Assembly: GCF_963678635.1 (NCBI RefSeq)
Contig: NW_026971686.1
Location: 40,001 to 104,000, forward strand
Reading direction: 5' to 3'
From: Symsagittifera roscoffensis
Lineage: Eukaryota > Xenacoelomorpha > Acoela > Convolutidae
Length of the DNA stretch: 64,000 bases
Part shown: positions 34,080 through 43,808 of the stretch, piece after piece
Numbering within the stretch: the first letter of the stretch is position 1
Layout: each line of letters starts with the position of its first letter
Program-made: the position numbers and the translations under genes
Notes under the pieces: generated by a model
The model's input: the letters and a program-made list of their open reading frames with translations, nothing else
Database searches by the model: none
What the model was told of the DNA's origin: nothing

Positions 34080-34930
34080 TGGTGACCTGCAGGAGAATAG
34101 ATGAAGAAAAAATGCTGCACAAGCATAATCTCATCATATTACCGCAGCTTTATCAAAAATAGGTGTTATTTAGATCGCACAAGGTGCAATAAAGAATATT
34201 ACACCAATTTACTGGACAGGGTTGAGGAAAGCTTGTGAAAGATGGGTGAACGCACGCTTGTCGTGTTTGCAAGTGAAAGACCCAAGGAAGATAAAGTTCC
34301 TATTCAAATTGGTGGAAAGCTCAGAATTCAATGAGGTTGTGCAGATAGATCACAAAAAGATCTGCATGACAGATTCAGGATTTAACCAATTACGAGTAAT
34401 CATAAATCACTTCACCAAAACTGGCGGAAGCAGTACCATGTCAGACGCCCTCGGCTGAAGAAACTTGAGACCACTTGATCACGCACTGGATATCACCGTA
34501 TGGTTGTCCGAAGACCTTCCAGTCAGATAACGGGAAAGCCTTTGTTGGAGATATGACAAAAGAACTCATGAGAAGATCACACATTGCACAAGCACACTCG
34601 ACGACCTACCATCCACAGACGAATGGACTAGTAGAAAGACAAAATAGAACGCTAGTAAATTTGCTCAGGGAAACCTTGCTCGGGTTATATGACCGACTGG
34701 GACAAAATTTTGCCGCAAGTGGTGGGAGTGTACAAAAGCACACAACACTCAACAACGGGGATCAGTCCTTTGATGATGCTAAGAGTCAGGGAGACAGTAA
34801 TGCTCCTGGCGTTCTTCTACCCAGAACATGAAGGGCAGAAGACATCACCTCAAGCATACGCAAAGGAAGCGGTTCAAGAGACAACAGGATTTGAACGAAC
34901 TATGCAGAAGGAATAGAGCCCAAGAACAGA
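34080..34930 (+). pseudogene. pol: Gypsy copy C integrase (DD35E)
   Basis: The zinc-binding part is partial: KMLHKHNLIILPQLYQ then a stop, and KACERWVNARLSCLQVKDPR, where the first Cys of the expected C-x2-C pair is Arg (34,255-34,257). The core has first Asp in VVQIDHKKICM (34,348-34,350), second Asp in FQSDNGKAF (34,526-34,528) and Glu in GLVERQNRT (34,634-34,636). There are exactly 35 residues between the last two: the DD35E triad of retroviral integrases. STTYHPQTNGLVERQ is typical of Ty3/gypsy. The first Asp is in a different frame from the other two (shift at about 34,420-34,475). Integrase would insert the cDNA into the host genome. Confidence 0.9.
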
Positions 34931-36387
34931 TGATATAGCGGAGGAAGTATGACGAGAAAATACTTCAAGCGAAACGATATGCTGTGGGACTATATGCCTG
35001 GGTGTTCCAAAATGTCATATCTTCAAAAAGAACGAAAAAGCTACTAAAGAAATAGAGAGGCCCGTTCATGATAACAGAAGTGTACCAGCAGCGTCGGTTC
35101 TACCGCTTGAGCACAGGGCGTGCTTGCGGCGCACTATGAAAATTTGAAACCTCGCGTCCAGTTACCGGAAGACTGTTACGTGCCGCAAAACATGGAAGGA
35201 CTGGGTGCGAGGTAGATGAGAAAGGCACCAGGGAGAAAAATGATGGCAACGAGAACAGGAGTATGGATGAGAACATGATGGCAACGAGAACATGAGAAAA
35301 TAGAGGTAGGCTCGGATGAAGGATGGAGGACTGGAACGAACAAGCAGAATGAGCTGCCAAAATGGACAGAACCAGATCTGCCCATGTCGGGGGAAACAAG
35401 AAGGGGCGGGCGCAAGAAGACAAGTATGAGTCACAACAGTTATGGCGATGACTTCTTGATTGACAAAATAGAGCCAGAAGAGCTAGGAGCAGAGATGGTG
35501 AACATGGGCGACCTAGTGGCAGATGAAGAGTAGCAAATCATCAACGACAGTGAGCACTCGTAGCAGGAGGACCACACCGTTCCAGAAAAAGAAGTATATC
35601 TAGAACAAAGCGAGATAGAAAGAAGAGAGAATACAAACTTGAGGATTCTAGAGTCAATGCTTGATCTGCAGGCTGAAGAGAAAGAAACGCAAAGTATCCA
35701 ACAAGTCGTTATATCAGCAGGGAAGCATGTAAAAGGAAGAAACTCGTTGTTCGGCGACAGACCGACCATTGGACACACCACTTGACAACTTGAGTCCAGC
35801 ACCATCGACGGGGACGTCGATAAATATTTTTGTCCAGGGAGTGGCGGTAGGACTTACCCACACCGAAAGTTTAATTATAAAGAAACTCAGAGAGTGAGAG
35901 AGATAAACGGACTGGAGCTAGACCAAGAAGAAGTCGAGCCTACCATTGGAGGAAATTCAAGACCAAGTTCGAGATACCAAATGACTTCATCTTGTCAGAT
36001 AGGACCAGCGCAACCTGCATAACAGCGAATATAAGTTTCAACACTAGATTGGAAGCAGCTTTCGAGTTTCTGTTCAGGCAGAGACCAGTATTGAGAGGAC
36101 TGGCGGCATTTCCTCCCTCAGTTTCACAGGTTCCTGGCAAGTACCTATGTTTTTGGTGACTAGAGTCACTGAGATTCGTGATAGATCCCGAGCACGTGAT
36201 ATTGGCATTGACACGATTGAGGGACTTCCTGGTGTAAAGAGGAATAAAGAGGTTTAAATGCCAGTGTACTATCCGAATAGGGGCAGATGGAACACTAGGG
36301 AACTATACGCCGTCCTGCACGTGGTCTTTGCGGAAACAGAGATAATGGTACATCTACACAGGAAACACTACTCAAGCATCGCCTGAG
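34931..36387 (+). pseudogene. pol: Gypsy copy C integrase C-terminus (GPY/F) and acidic tail
   Basis: GPFMITEVYQQRRFYRLSTG at about 35,060-35,120 fits the GPY/F module that follows gypsy integrase cores. The tail is acidic and broken: YGDDFLIDKIEPEELG (35,443-35,490), IERRENTNLRILESMLDLQA (about 35,615-35,665), KETQSIQQVVISAGKHVKGR and INGLELDQEEVEPTIGG (about 35,905-35,955). It ends ELYAVLHVVFAETEIMVHL... with a TGA at about 36,385. Around 35,225-35,295 an imperfect duplication of GATGGCAACGAGAACA occurs. Minus-strand frames here (for example 35,100-35,423) are shadows. Confidence 0.65.
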
Positions 36388-37009
36388 TTTCGGGTGGACA
36401 CGATGGTCTCAAGTTGGTGGCACGAGGGTCTGGAGCTCGGTAAAAGGGAGTCACGCGACAGGAAAATAGGTTTTAGTATAACTGGCATGACAATCAAAAC
36501 AGAATTTGCATCTAAATCGTTTGGTGCTAAAACATAAATGGACCTGAATGATTTTAAATACCTAAAAGAATCATTTTATCAGAAATTGTTTGAATAATGT
36601 TTTAAAGGTGCAAAGGGGGGAGATTTAGGTTGGCCATGAGCAAGATATTCTTGGTCTAAAATTCAGCTTTGTTTTCAGATCGATTTTGAATCGTAAAAGA
36701 AAAAAGAAAACGTCAACTGGACTGAAGTCCACGAGAACAGTAGCAACAACATCTGCCAGTATTCCACAATTGGTACCGGAGGAAGGATTTTGTCTAGTGT
36801 TTATCTGGGCATGGTACTTCTCGAGTGTTTGACAGGGCAAGGTATTCCTTTAGTATTAATCTAGGTAAAGTATTTCTTCAGTGTTTGACAAGTGAGATTT
36901 CTTGAGCAAGAAGCAATGGCATATCGTTATTAGAAATCCGGGCCAACAGCCTTAAAGAAGCAGGAGAGCAGCAGGAGCAGGCATCTGGGCTCGACACCCA
37001 TGGAGAGAA
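36388..37009. other. Non-coding gap between gypsy pol and the unknown module
   Basis: I see no gene. The stretch contains an A/G tract at 36,608-36,621 and AT-rich sequence at 36,470-36,600. The expected 3' LTR of copy C is not recognisable: nothing here resembles 28,276-28,757. Confidence 0.6.
36608..36621 (+). other. Polypurine tract-like run
   Basis: GTGCAAAGGGGGGAGA lies about 220 bp after the last pol-like stop. A purine run here could prime plus-strand DNA synthesis in a gypsy element, but the sequence after it (TTTAGGTTGGCC) does not match the start of the leader region, so the role is unproven. Confidence 0.35.
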
Positions 37010-37579
37010 ATGAGATGGGGTCTTCCACGCCACAAAGCTCAGTGGTGTTGTCAGTCGTGGTGGTGGAATCAGAAAGTCAAGGCATCGGCAGGAGGCCCTG
37101 GAGAGTCAAGCAAAGCCAGGTACTTGGAGGGAGTGAACAATCTGGACCTCGAGGATGTGGCCTGCAGGTGGGAGCTGATGGAGGTCTTGGGGCTCAGGAT
37201 TCTGTCGCACGAAGCTTTGAGCAGCCAATATTGCGCAGATTGGCTGAAGGCGCGTGAAGCTCATTTTTCTCGAGATAAAACTTTGGAAACGACGGACCTA
37301 ACTGGTATTCCCACGAAATCGATCTTCGGTCCCGTCAACTACCGGCCTCTCAAGGAGTTGGGAAGCCCAGGTCTCATCTTGGAACCACCGAAGCATCGCA
37401 CGAGCATTGTCAGAATTAGGATGGAGATTCCCGCTCAGTTAAGAGCCGTGGAGAAGCTTCTTGAGCCGAAAAGCATGGGATCCCCGATACTGCTTATATG
37501 GGCTCAAAATTGTCGGAAGATCCCAGTTACGAAAAATCCTATGGAACCTCCAGCTGGCCAAAACTCTGGCAGTCTATGA
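37010..37579 (+). pseudogene. Unknown module, segment 1
   Basis: A 189-codon plus-strand frame, the first of a colinear series to 43.8 kb. The convincing part starts at about 37,100: YLEGVNNLDLEDVACRWELM, VLGLRILSHEALSSQYCADW, FGPVNYRPLKELGSPGLILE, IVRIRMEIPAQLRAVEKLL and SPILLIWAQNCRKIPVTKN. Mixed hydrophobic/charged composition with alternating strands and helices suggests real protein rather than chance. I recognise no domain. It follows gypsy pol by about 620 bp on the same strand, so it may be an accessory gene of the element or an unrelated host gene. Confidence 0.45.
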
Positions 37580-37611
37580 TCGCTCAGACCCTGGAGCAGC
37601 GAGGGTGATAA

Positions 37612-37893
37612 TTGTGGCGGGCTCGGACTTCGATTGAACGTCTCCAAAAATGTTTTGGCCATAAACGTTGGTGTACCTGCTGCCAGGGGCGGAGCTCAAT
37701 CAATCTGTTGACTCTGGTTGTGGCAACGAAGTCAGAAAAGCCGTGTGAGCCCGAGTTGTTGTTCGCAGGGATGAATGATCATCTGCACGCAGCAGGATCA
37801 CTTGAGCCCTTGAGAAACGGAGAGCCGACGCCGAAGAAGATCTGGGAGCGAGTCAGACGCTGTTTGCCGCAAGGAACGAGGTGCAGGAATTAA
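37612..37893 (+). pseudogene. Unknown module, segment 2
   Basis: The coding-like part is the second half: EPELLFAGMNDHLHAAGSLE, then EPTPKKIWERVRRCLPQGT. It lies in a different frame from segment 1 and runs into segment 3 by a frame change near 37,875 (ELMASRLGSKTKLVFT). No domain recognised. Confidence 0.35.
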
Positions 37894-38243
37894 TGGCTTC
37901 TCGATTGGGATCGAAAACGAAGCTGGTATTCACATCATAATCAGGCTATGCAAGCATGCCACCAGCTCTTAAGTTCGTGTATGCAATGTTAGTCTTGATA
38001 GCAGAAAACATCGGGCTGCGGATGTTAATGGCAGCTCCTAATCGAGAACTTGAGCCGGTTAACTTGAGACTTCTGAAGTCGGATATTGCAGCGGCTTGGG
38101 CAGATGTGTCTCATGCCCGTAGGGGTTTCTATGAGCTTGCAGGCATATTGATCGTGTTGGATGAGGTGCTTTGTCTCGAGTTATCGAATCTGGCTAAACA
38201 ACTGAAGTTTAATCCTGAAGTAGGAGATGACCACCCCGTGTGA
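37875..38243 (+). pseudogene. Unknown module, segment 3
   Basis: One frame from about 37,875 with a single TAA (about 37,936) and then PPALKFVYAMLVLIAENIGL, RELEPVNLRLLKSDIAAAWA, DVSHARRGFYELAGILIVLD and LELSNLAKQLKFNPEVGDD. It is predicted to be mostly helical, Leu/Ala-rich and globular. Stop at 38,241-38,243. No domain recognised. Confidence 0.45.
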
Positions 38244-38395
38244 GCCACTTGACCACCAGTTTGTGGTTTCGGAGCATGGAGCTTACAAAAACGGGTTCCA
38301 CTAGCAGTCAACGATCGGAAGAATGTGGCGGTAGCGGAGAAGCAGCTGGAGTCGTTGGTTATCGTTTAACTGAGGAAAAAAGGTGATGGCCGTTC

Positions 38396-39415
38396 TTGAC
38401 GCCAAGGCTGGAGAATGTGACGGACAAGACGAAGGAAAGCGCGCCTCACATAATTATGCAAACATGGGAGTTTCATCAGGATCAGCTTGAGCTCTCCGAG
38501 AAGAGGGAGATGACGGTGGGAACGTTAGTTATGTCGGCAAATGGCCACAAACTCTGTTTCTCGAGAGAGCCTGCAAAGGGTGATTTGAAAACTAGGAAAA
38601 CGTACAAAATCTTGAAACTCTTGAGTCCATGCTGGGAGAAGAAGTTCATCGTCAGGATAGTTTACGCGGTAAACACTATTTTTGAAGCATTTGTACACGC
38701 TCTCTTGAGCATGTCAATCAACCTGCTGCTAGCTTTGTATCTGGTGTATCCCAGGTACTTATCCAACATGGGTCCTGCTTATATGTTCAGCAGGGGTGTG
38801 AAAACCCTCAGAATTGACGGATATTTGACCATGATACTCTTGACGCATGGAAATTTGGCGGTATTCTATCGGTTGATGAAATACGTGGACCCCCTGTCAG
38901 TGAGGGACCCCCATCCGAGTCTCGATACCTACTCCTACAAAAGTGCTGCTGGGCTAAAAACCCTACTGGTGGAATATCTCTTGATGCAAAATCGGCAATT
39001 GATAGGAGAGGAGAGGAACCCAAAGACTAAAGAAGAGATGAGGGAGGTGAATTGAGGCATGCCTCTTCTGACCGATCTGTGCATTATAATGTGATCTGAT
39101 CCTCTGGGAATAATCAGTGGACTGGAGGAGGTAGTGACTTGCATCTACGGACCCGCTGTGACATATGCCTTCCCAGATCCACTTGTGACCGCGTACCGAC
39201 ATTCAGTTGTGTACGTGAGCCTGATCACCATCTTAGATGGGACTGAGCTAAATTGGTGTAAACAAGAAAACTTGAGAGCGCAGATGAGTGAAACTGTGCT
39301 ATTCGGAAAAGTGAAGGATCCAGAGTTGATAGTAATCAATTTAAGAGATCAGCTGCAAAGCAGAATGGGGGGAAAACGAGAAGATCCTATCGCGGCCCAA
39401 AATTCTGGAACTTGA
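38396..39415 (+). pseudogene. Unknown module, segment 4 (hydrophobic stretch; internal stops)
   Basis: One frame stays coherent for about 340 codons across two stops (TGA 39,053-39,055 and TGA about 39,092). It contains IIMQTWEFHQDQLELSEKRE, RKTYKILKLLSPCWEKKFIV, and a hydrophobic stretch FEAFVHALLSMSINLLLALY at about 38,680-38,740 that could be a membrane helix or a buried core. Later parts are SAGLKTLLVEYLLMQNRQLI, EEVVTCIYGPAVTYAFPDPL, ILDGTELNWCKQENLRAQ and DPELIVINLRDQLQSRMGG. Continuity of sense across the stops shows this was one protein. No domain recognised. Confidence 0.5.
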
Positions 39416-39765
39416 ATCCTATTGCGAAGAATAAGAGAGAAGTCTTGAGATTTCCAGCGTGGAAAAAGAGTTTTGATTTCGTGGAGAGAGAGCTTGAGAC
39501 AATTTTTGAGCGGGACGTGTTGCCTGTCAATATCCCAGAGTTTCCGACGGTGAGGCGAATGACATTCGCAATGAATAGCCCAATGATGGTCCCATCGATA
39601 CACACTAGAGAGGCTGTGGAGCGACAGCAGAAAGTATTCACGCATGGCTGGGATCCCTTGTTCATTGGATATTCGGCAGCAGTATATATACACACGTGTG
39701 AAAATAAGTTCATGGACCACTCAAATCAAGAATATTCGGCGGGGTTCGATGCCTCCCAAGTATGA
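39412..39765 (+). pseudogene. Unknown module, segment 5
   Basis: Continues segment 4 after a frame change at about 39,412: NPIAKNKREVLRFPAWKKSF, ERDVLPVNIPEFPTVRRMTF, AMNSPMMVPS and HGWDPLFIGYSAAVYIHTCE. The residue pattern is rich in aromatic, Pro, His and Cys residues, as in a folded protein. It is followed by another frame change at about 39,745. No domain recognised. Confidence 0.5.
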
Positions 39766-40336
39766 AGTGCAGGAATTGAACAAAGTGTTTGAGAGGGTTG
39801 GGTTCAAGAATAAGGAGCCAATATACGATAGCGGAAGAATGATTGTGGAAGAGGGTCATCTAGCTCTAGAAGACAACATGAAGTTCAGTACGAGGAGGCA
39901 ACTAGCACAATATGGACTAGAGGAGGTGAAGTTGCGCCACGATCAGCAAAAATTGGACGCAGCGGGAGCCCTCTATGTATCCTTAACGGAGTACAAAGCG
40001 ATGGATGCGGAGACGCCTTCACCTCTGTCAGTTGACACTCCTGGAGACAAGAGGAGAATTCCGGTGGAAAGCAGATTCAAAGATGCACTAGATAGGGATC
40101 AGCCTGAAACAGGAGAGGGAGAGAGGATGGATGAAACCGGGGAAGAAATGGAATTGGGAGCTACACCCAACGAAGAGATGGCGTCCGGGAATTTCAGTCC
40201 CGGTACCACACGTGAGCTGCTGCAAGACTTCAGCGATGATGATTGGGCGGACACTGCTACTAGACCCTTGGGATCTCCCCGGAAGAATCTAGAGTTGCAG
40301 CCAGGAAGTGAGCCCTCGAATGGTGCTCTTGAGTAA
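39746..40336 (+). pseudogene. Unknown module, segment 6 (acidic C-terminal region)
   Basis: The frame begins to make sense at MPPKYEVQELNKVFERVGFK, then DSGRMIVEEGHLALEDN, ALYVSLTEYKAMDAETPS and a low-complexity acidic tail (GEGERMDETGEEMELGATPN; LLQDFSDDDWADTATRP; SPRKNLELQPGSEPS). Stop TAA at 40,334-40,336. The acidic Ser/Pro/Glu tail suggests the end of a folded part or an inter-domain linker. No domain recognised. Confidence 0.45.
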
Positions 40337-40352
40337 TGAAGCCAGGGAGTAA

Positions 40353-40700
40353 AACACTTTCGAAGGAAACAAGTGGATGTTCTTGGACAGACTGTATCAG
40401 AAAGGGTGGCAAGAATTCCTGAGTGAGTTCTATCAGAAAATGGAGCGGAAAGTGAATATGGATGAGTTCAAAGAAGAGGAGTTGTGGGACACTAAGGTGG
40501 GATTTGGCAAGCCTGTATTGATGGCTACTGGATTGGACGAGAAGGCGAGATAAGAATTACTCGACAGGATGATCCACATGCGGGAGACAAAGCAGAGCAC
40601 GAAGCATGAATCCTGTAAAAACAGCTCTACTCTAAGAGAGAAAGTTGATAAAAAAGAGTTAAAGCTAAAATTGATAATCAAGTTGAACCTATTATTATAA
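40353..40700 (+). pseudogene. Unknown module, segment 7
   Basis: Frame with one TAA (40,551-40,553): NTFEGNKWMFLDRLYQKGWQ, EFLSEFYQKMERKVNMDEFK, VGFGKPVLMATGLDEKAR, then LLDRMIHMRETKQSTKHE and a Lys-rich end to TAA at about 40,698. It is separated from segment 6 by a single stop and a frame change, so it probably continued the same protein. Confidence 0.4.
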
Positions 40701-40740
40701 TTAAAGATAGTAATACACCTAAGACTAGAGAAGGGGGAGG

Positions 40741-40917
40741 CATGAGTCAGGTGGGAAAGGCCTGAACAAAAAAGGATTCAGTAGTGATCGTGACTACACC
40801 CCAAGTAAAGGAGTGAGGTCGAGGAAGAGGAAACGGGAGGTTGAGTCCATTAGCGGAGGCGGCATCGGAGAAGAAAATGAAGGAGGCCGAGGTGCTCCGA
40901 TGGTCCTAGCGAGATGA
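40741..40917 (+). pseudogene. Unknown module, segment 8 (basic NLS-like cluster)
   Basis: Frame reads HESGGKGLNKKGFSSDRDYT, then PSKGVRSRKRKREVESISGG and an acidic/Gly-rich end to TGA 40,915-40,917. RSRKRKRE fits a classical monopartite nuclear localisation signal. The surrounding Ser/Gly-rich, charged sequence is probably unstructured. The NLS reading is inference from composition. Confidence 0.4.
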
Positions 40918-41144
40918 AAGACTACCGGAAAATGGCTGACGTACTGACTGAGATGGAAACCGCGATCACCCCAGGAACGGAAGAAGACCTCAAACCTCAA
41001 AAGGTGAATGCAAAGAAAGGCTCTACAGGTGGACAAATGCGGAAAGTGGACATCGGCAAGGAATGGATCTCAATATCAGAGCGTTGGAGGAGTCAACACC
41101 AGAGCATTGAAGGAGTCAACACCAGAGCATCGGAAAACAAGTGA
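40918..41144 (+). pseudogene. Unknown module, segment 9
   Basis: Short charged frame, MKDYRKMADVLTEMETAITP, then a Lys-rich run and an 18-bp direct duplication near 41,090-41,125 that encodes GVNTRAS-type repeats (GGAGTCAACACCAGAGCAT twice). No domain recognised. Confidence 0.3.
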
Positions 41145-41300
41145 CAAGTGACCCCCTTGAGAAAGGGTGAACGAGAAACAACGCCCGCCTCCTGGTGGAT
41201 AGCCTTGGATACGAATAATGAATTGGAAGGCTGCCTGAAGAAACTGGATCGCGGAGTGTCCAGAAAGCGTGGGAATTGAGCCACCCAACATAGAGCCGAG

Positions 41301-41903
41301 GTGAACAGGTTAGAGTTGAGAGGCCAGTTGGGACGAACTTGGGAAAATTTGTTGCTAGAGTACTTCGATAATGAAATGAGGGCGCCCTCGTCGGAACAAC
41401 TTTTAAGGGCGAACACTTTCGTCAGGATGGAGGGGCAATTATTGTTCGCATGGAGCCTGGCAGGAGTAGCGATGGAAGAGCTAACTTCAGGGTATGAACT
41501 AAAGTTGGGCGATAAAGGCCTAAATGTGTATCGAATGCTGATTCAGCATGTTGCTCGAGATAACTCGGGATTAAGTCTGGCGAGGAGGAAAGATGCCACA
41601 TGTTTCTTGAGGTGTATAATGTCAGTGATACCCGATGCTACCATCCAAGCCTGCTATCAGAGCCCGTCGGGAGGTAGAGCATTGGAGAAGAGAGTCTCGA
41701 TCGTCATCTTGAAAGTGTATCAGAGTACTGGAATTGAGATGGATGACGATTCGAGGCAGTCTCTGGAGAACCACGCAAAAATTGACGAAATCAGGCGATT
41801 CTTTAGCAAGAAATTTGATAAGAGTCATGATCGTAACCTGACTTTAGCGGAGGATTACTCGGGACCCCGAAGCGTGGGGAGTAACAATATGTGTCTGGCG
41901 TGA
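41301..41903 (+). pseudogene. Unknown module, segment 10 (longest clean frame)
   Basis: A 200-codon frame with protein-like sense throughout: RLELRGQLGRTWENLLLEYF, LLRANTFVRMEGQLLFAWSL, GYELKLGDKGLNVYRMLIQH, RKDATCFLRCIMSVIPDATI, RVSIVILKVYQSTGIEMDDD and a charged end. Predicted mostly helical with a few strands. No domain recognised. It ends in frame overlap with segment 11. Confidence 0.5.
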
Positions 41904-42229
41904 TGGGAATATCGTACAACCCTTTCTTGGACTCGGAAGCGGGAGCTGCCTACATAAATTTTGAGGTCAGGCAATTACTGAATTTTTGGACGGAAAGAAT
42001 AATCGAAAGGGGGAAGCCGAGCTTGGGTTTGCTTCTTGAGAAGGTACCTGTGGTAATCTGTGTGCCACGTTCTGAGAAGAAAGTGGAACTGAGGCTAGGA
42101 CGTGAGGACAACATAGTGTCCACAAAACTGGGGACAGTTTGGAAACTGTCCTGGTGTCCACACCTTCAAGCAAAATTGAATCAAGAGGTCACAGAGCGAG
42201 TGAGGTTATCACCAGGGAAGAGGATTTGA
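41891..42229 (+). pseudogene. Unknown module, segment 11
   Basis: Continues after a -1-type frame change at about 41,895: MGISYNPFLDSEAGAAYINF, EVRQLLNFWTERIIERGKPS, LGLLLEKVPVVICVPRSEKK. The sense weakens after about 42,100, where the frame overlaps segment 12. No domain recognised. Confidence 0.45.
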
Positions 42230-42615
42230 GAAACCTGAACGTGATATACAAGTTGATCCTGCCTCATCGAGAGAAATCTAATGAAATAACGAACAAGTCA
42301 GACGAAACACCAAAGGAAATGGAGCCACGAACATGTCTTGATATAGCAGCGGGAGGTGGAGAGCACTCGTGTGATGGTCGATCTTGCGGGAGGATACATT
42401 CATTACAAAGGAAGGATCTAGCCACTTCTTTTTGTGACATTACAGAAAAGGAGAAAAGTGAGGTGCAAATGACGGCCGATTGTTACACGAGCACGACGGT
42501 GAATTTAGCGACGGCACTGGGTTTTTTCTCGAGATTGTGTAGTCTGGAGTCGCGGGAAAGGCTAGAATCAGTACACCATCTGGTGACAGCTTGGAGTGTG
42601 GAGTCCCGGCCTTGA
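42139..42615 (+). pseudogene. Unknown module, segment 12
   Basis: 158-codon frame: EDLRNLNVIYKLILPHREKS, a Lys/Glu/Asn-rich spacer, RTCLDIAAGGGEHSCDGRSC, then NLATALGFFSRLCSLESRER and VHHLVTAWSVESRP. DIAAGGG superficially recalls the glycine-rich loop of methyltransferases, but no other motif of that fold is seen, so I do not assign it. Confidence 0.4.
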
Positions 42616-42637
42616 GTGTTGCAAATGGTCCAGAAGC

Positions 42638-42968
42638 ATATCAGGAGATAAAAAGTCGTTCTGGAGGCAGAGATGGGGTTTCCCGTAAGTGAATCCTGCA
42701 AGCTGCTGATGAATGTGAAGTCTCTCGTGAGATCGGTCATGCGAATAATTTGTGCGGAAGTCATTATCTGCTGCACATGGTGATGGTGGAAGCTTCCAGC
42801 CGGAGGATGATGATCGATAAAGCTTTCTCGGTGCCCAAGGGCGTACGCTTAGCGCGAATGTCACATCATTTGCATCGATTGTTAAAGAAGATGCAGGGGG
42901 CGGTGCCAGGGAACCGAAGGGAGGACTTGAGTGAAATCTATGGAGAAGGACTCTTGAGTTTAGAATGA
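42638..42968 (+). pseudogene. Unknown module, segment 13
   Basis: First piece EAEMGFPVSESCKLLMNVKS and LVRSVMRIICAEVIICCTW (stop about 42,783), then in another frame (42,750-42,968) HYLLHMVMVEASSRRMMIDK, FSVPKGVRLARMSHHLHRLL and NRREDLSEIYGEGLLSLE. No domain recognised. Confidence 0.4.
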
Positions 42969-42999
42969 GAAAACACTAGTGATCTCGAAAGACAAAACG

Positions 43000-43313
43000 C
43001 GATCGGAAAGGCGACAAACAACACGCAAGCGGTAGACGATAATGATGCGACTTATGCGAAATTGATGGAGTTCGTTCCTTTGCTCGAGGCTTCTGGAGAG
43101 TGGAACATCCGAAGCATCAATCTGACGCACGGGGGGTACCCATGTCACTTTCTGCCACAGCCTGTGTGGTATCCAGAGCAGTCAAACCTCTGCTTGATAT
43201 GGGATATCGAGGAAATCCGGTTGATGGGATTACCTGACGATCAACAAAAAGTTACTCTCTTCGTGGTAAGATCGATGTTGGTGTTGCGAATGATTGAAGA
43301 GAATAGAATATAG
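43000..43313 (+). pseudogene. Unknown module, segment 14
   Basis: Frame reads MEFVPLLEASGEWNIRSINL, GGYPCHFLPQPVWYPEQSNL, CLIWDIEEIRLMGLPDDQQK and VTLFVVRSMLVLRMIEE. Rich in Trp, Pro and aromatic residues, as in a folded domain. No domain recognised. Confidence 0.45.
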
Positions 43314-43398
43314 CGAAATATCGGGAGTCAAAGGCACCGACAGTGGAGACGATACTAGCTATTGACTACAGCAGGAGGCTTGAGTTGTTTGAGACTAC

Positions 43399-43808
43399 TT
43401 GAAAAGTATTCGCTGTACCCATGGAACTGAGGCACGCGTGGAGTCGCACACGGTTCTTCTCATGGTTTCGGGCGACGTTGACCTCTTGGCTGTATACTTC
43501 AACGAAGAATCACATGAAGAAACACCAGAAGGAGTACCGCCAGTTTCTGGCCGAGATAGGGCCGGAGGACTTCATGAGGCCTCTGCTCACCCATCGTAAT
43601 GGTTTCGGGTTGGAAAAGGGTTGCTAAGGTGTCTAGAGATAATACCAAGGCATGGGAATTAATACTGGAAGAGGACTTGGCAAAGAATGTGAGCTTGAGC
43701 TTGCAGAATTCTTTTTGCTTGAACAGAGAGTCCAGAGTGAAGAGCCTACCTAACCAAACCAGAAGATTGCAAGAGCAAAGGAATGGATGCGAGCCTATGA
43801 ACAACTGA
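43399..43808 (+). pseudogene. Unknown module, segment 15 (end)
   Basis: Frame 43,421-43,627 reads ELRHAWSRTRFFSWFRATLT, KNHMKKHQKEYRQFLAEIGP, EDFMRPLLTHRNGFGLEKG. It shifts at about 43,610 to VAKVSRDNTKAWELILEEDL and SLQNSFCLNRESRVKSLPNQ. A weak acidic tail (ISSDDEEELTR type) follows to about 43,955, after which the sequence turns AT-rich. No domain recognised. Confidence 0.42.

Noticed and set aside
35100-35805. Minus-strand frames opposite the gypsy tail (107, 90, 79, 121 codons)
   Set aside because: Shadows of the plus-strand acidic/purine-rich tail; composition is Ser/Phe/Leu-rich from the reverse complement.
42330-42400. DIAAGGG as a methyltransferase SAM-binding loop
   Set aside because: A single short glycine-rich match with no other fold motif, in a frame whose continuity is uncertain.
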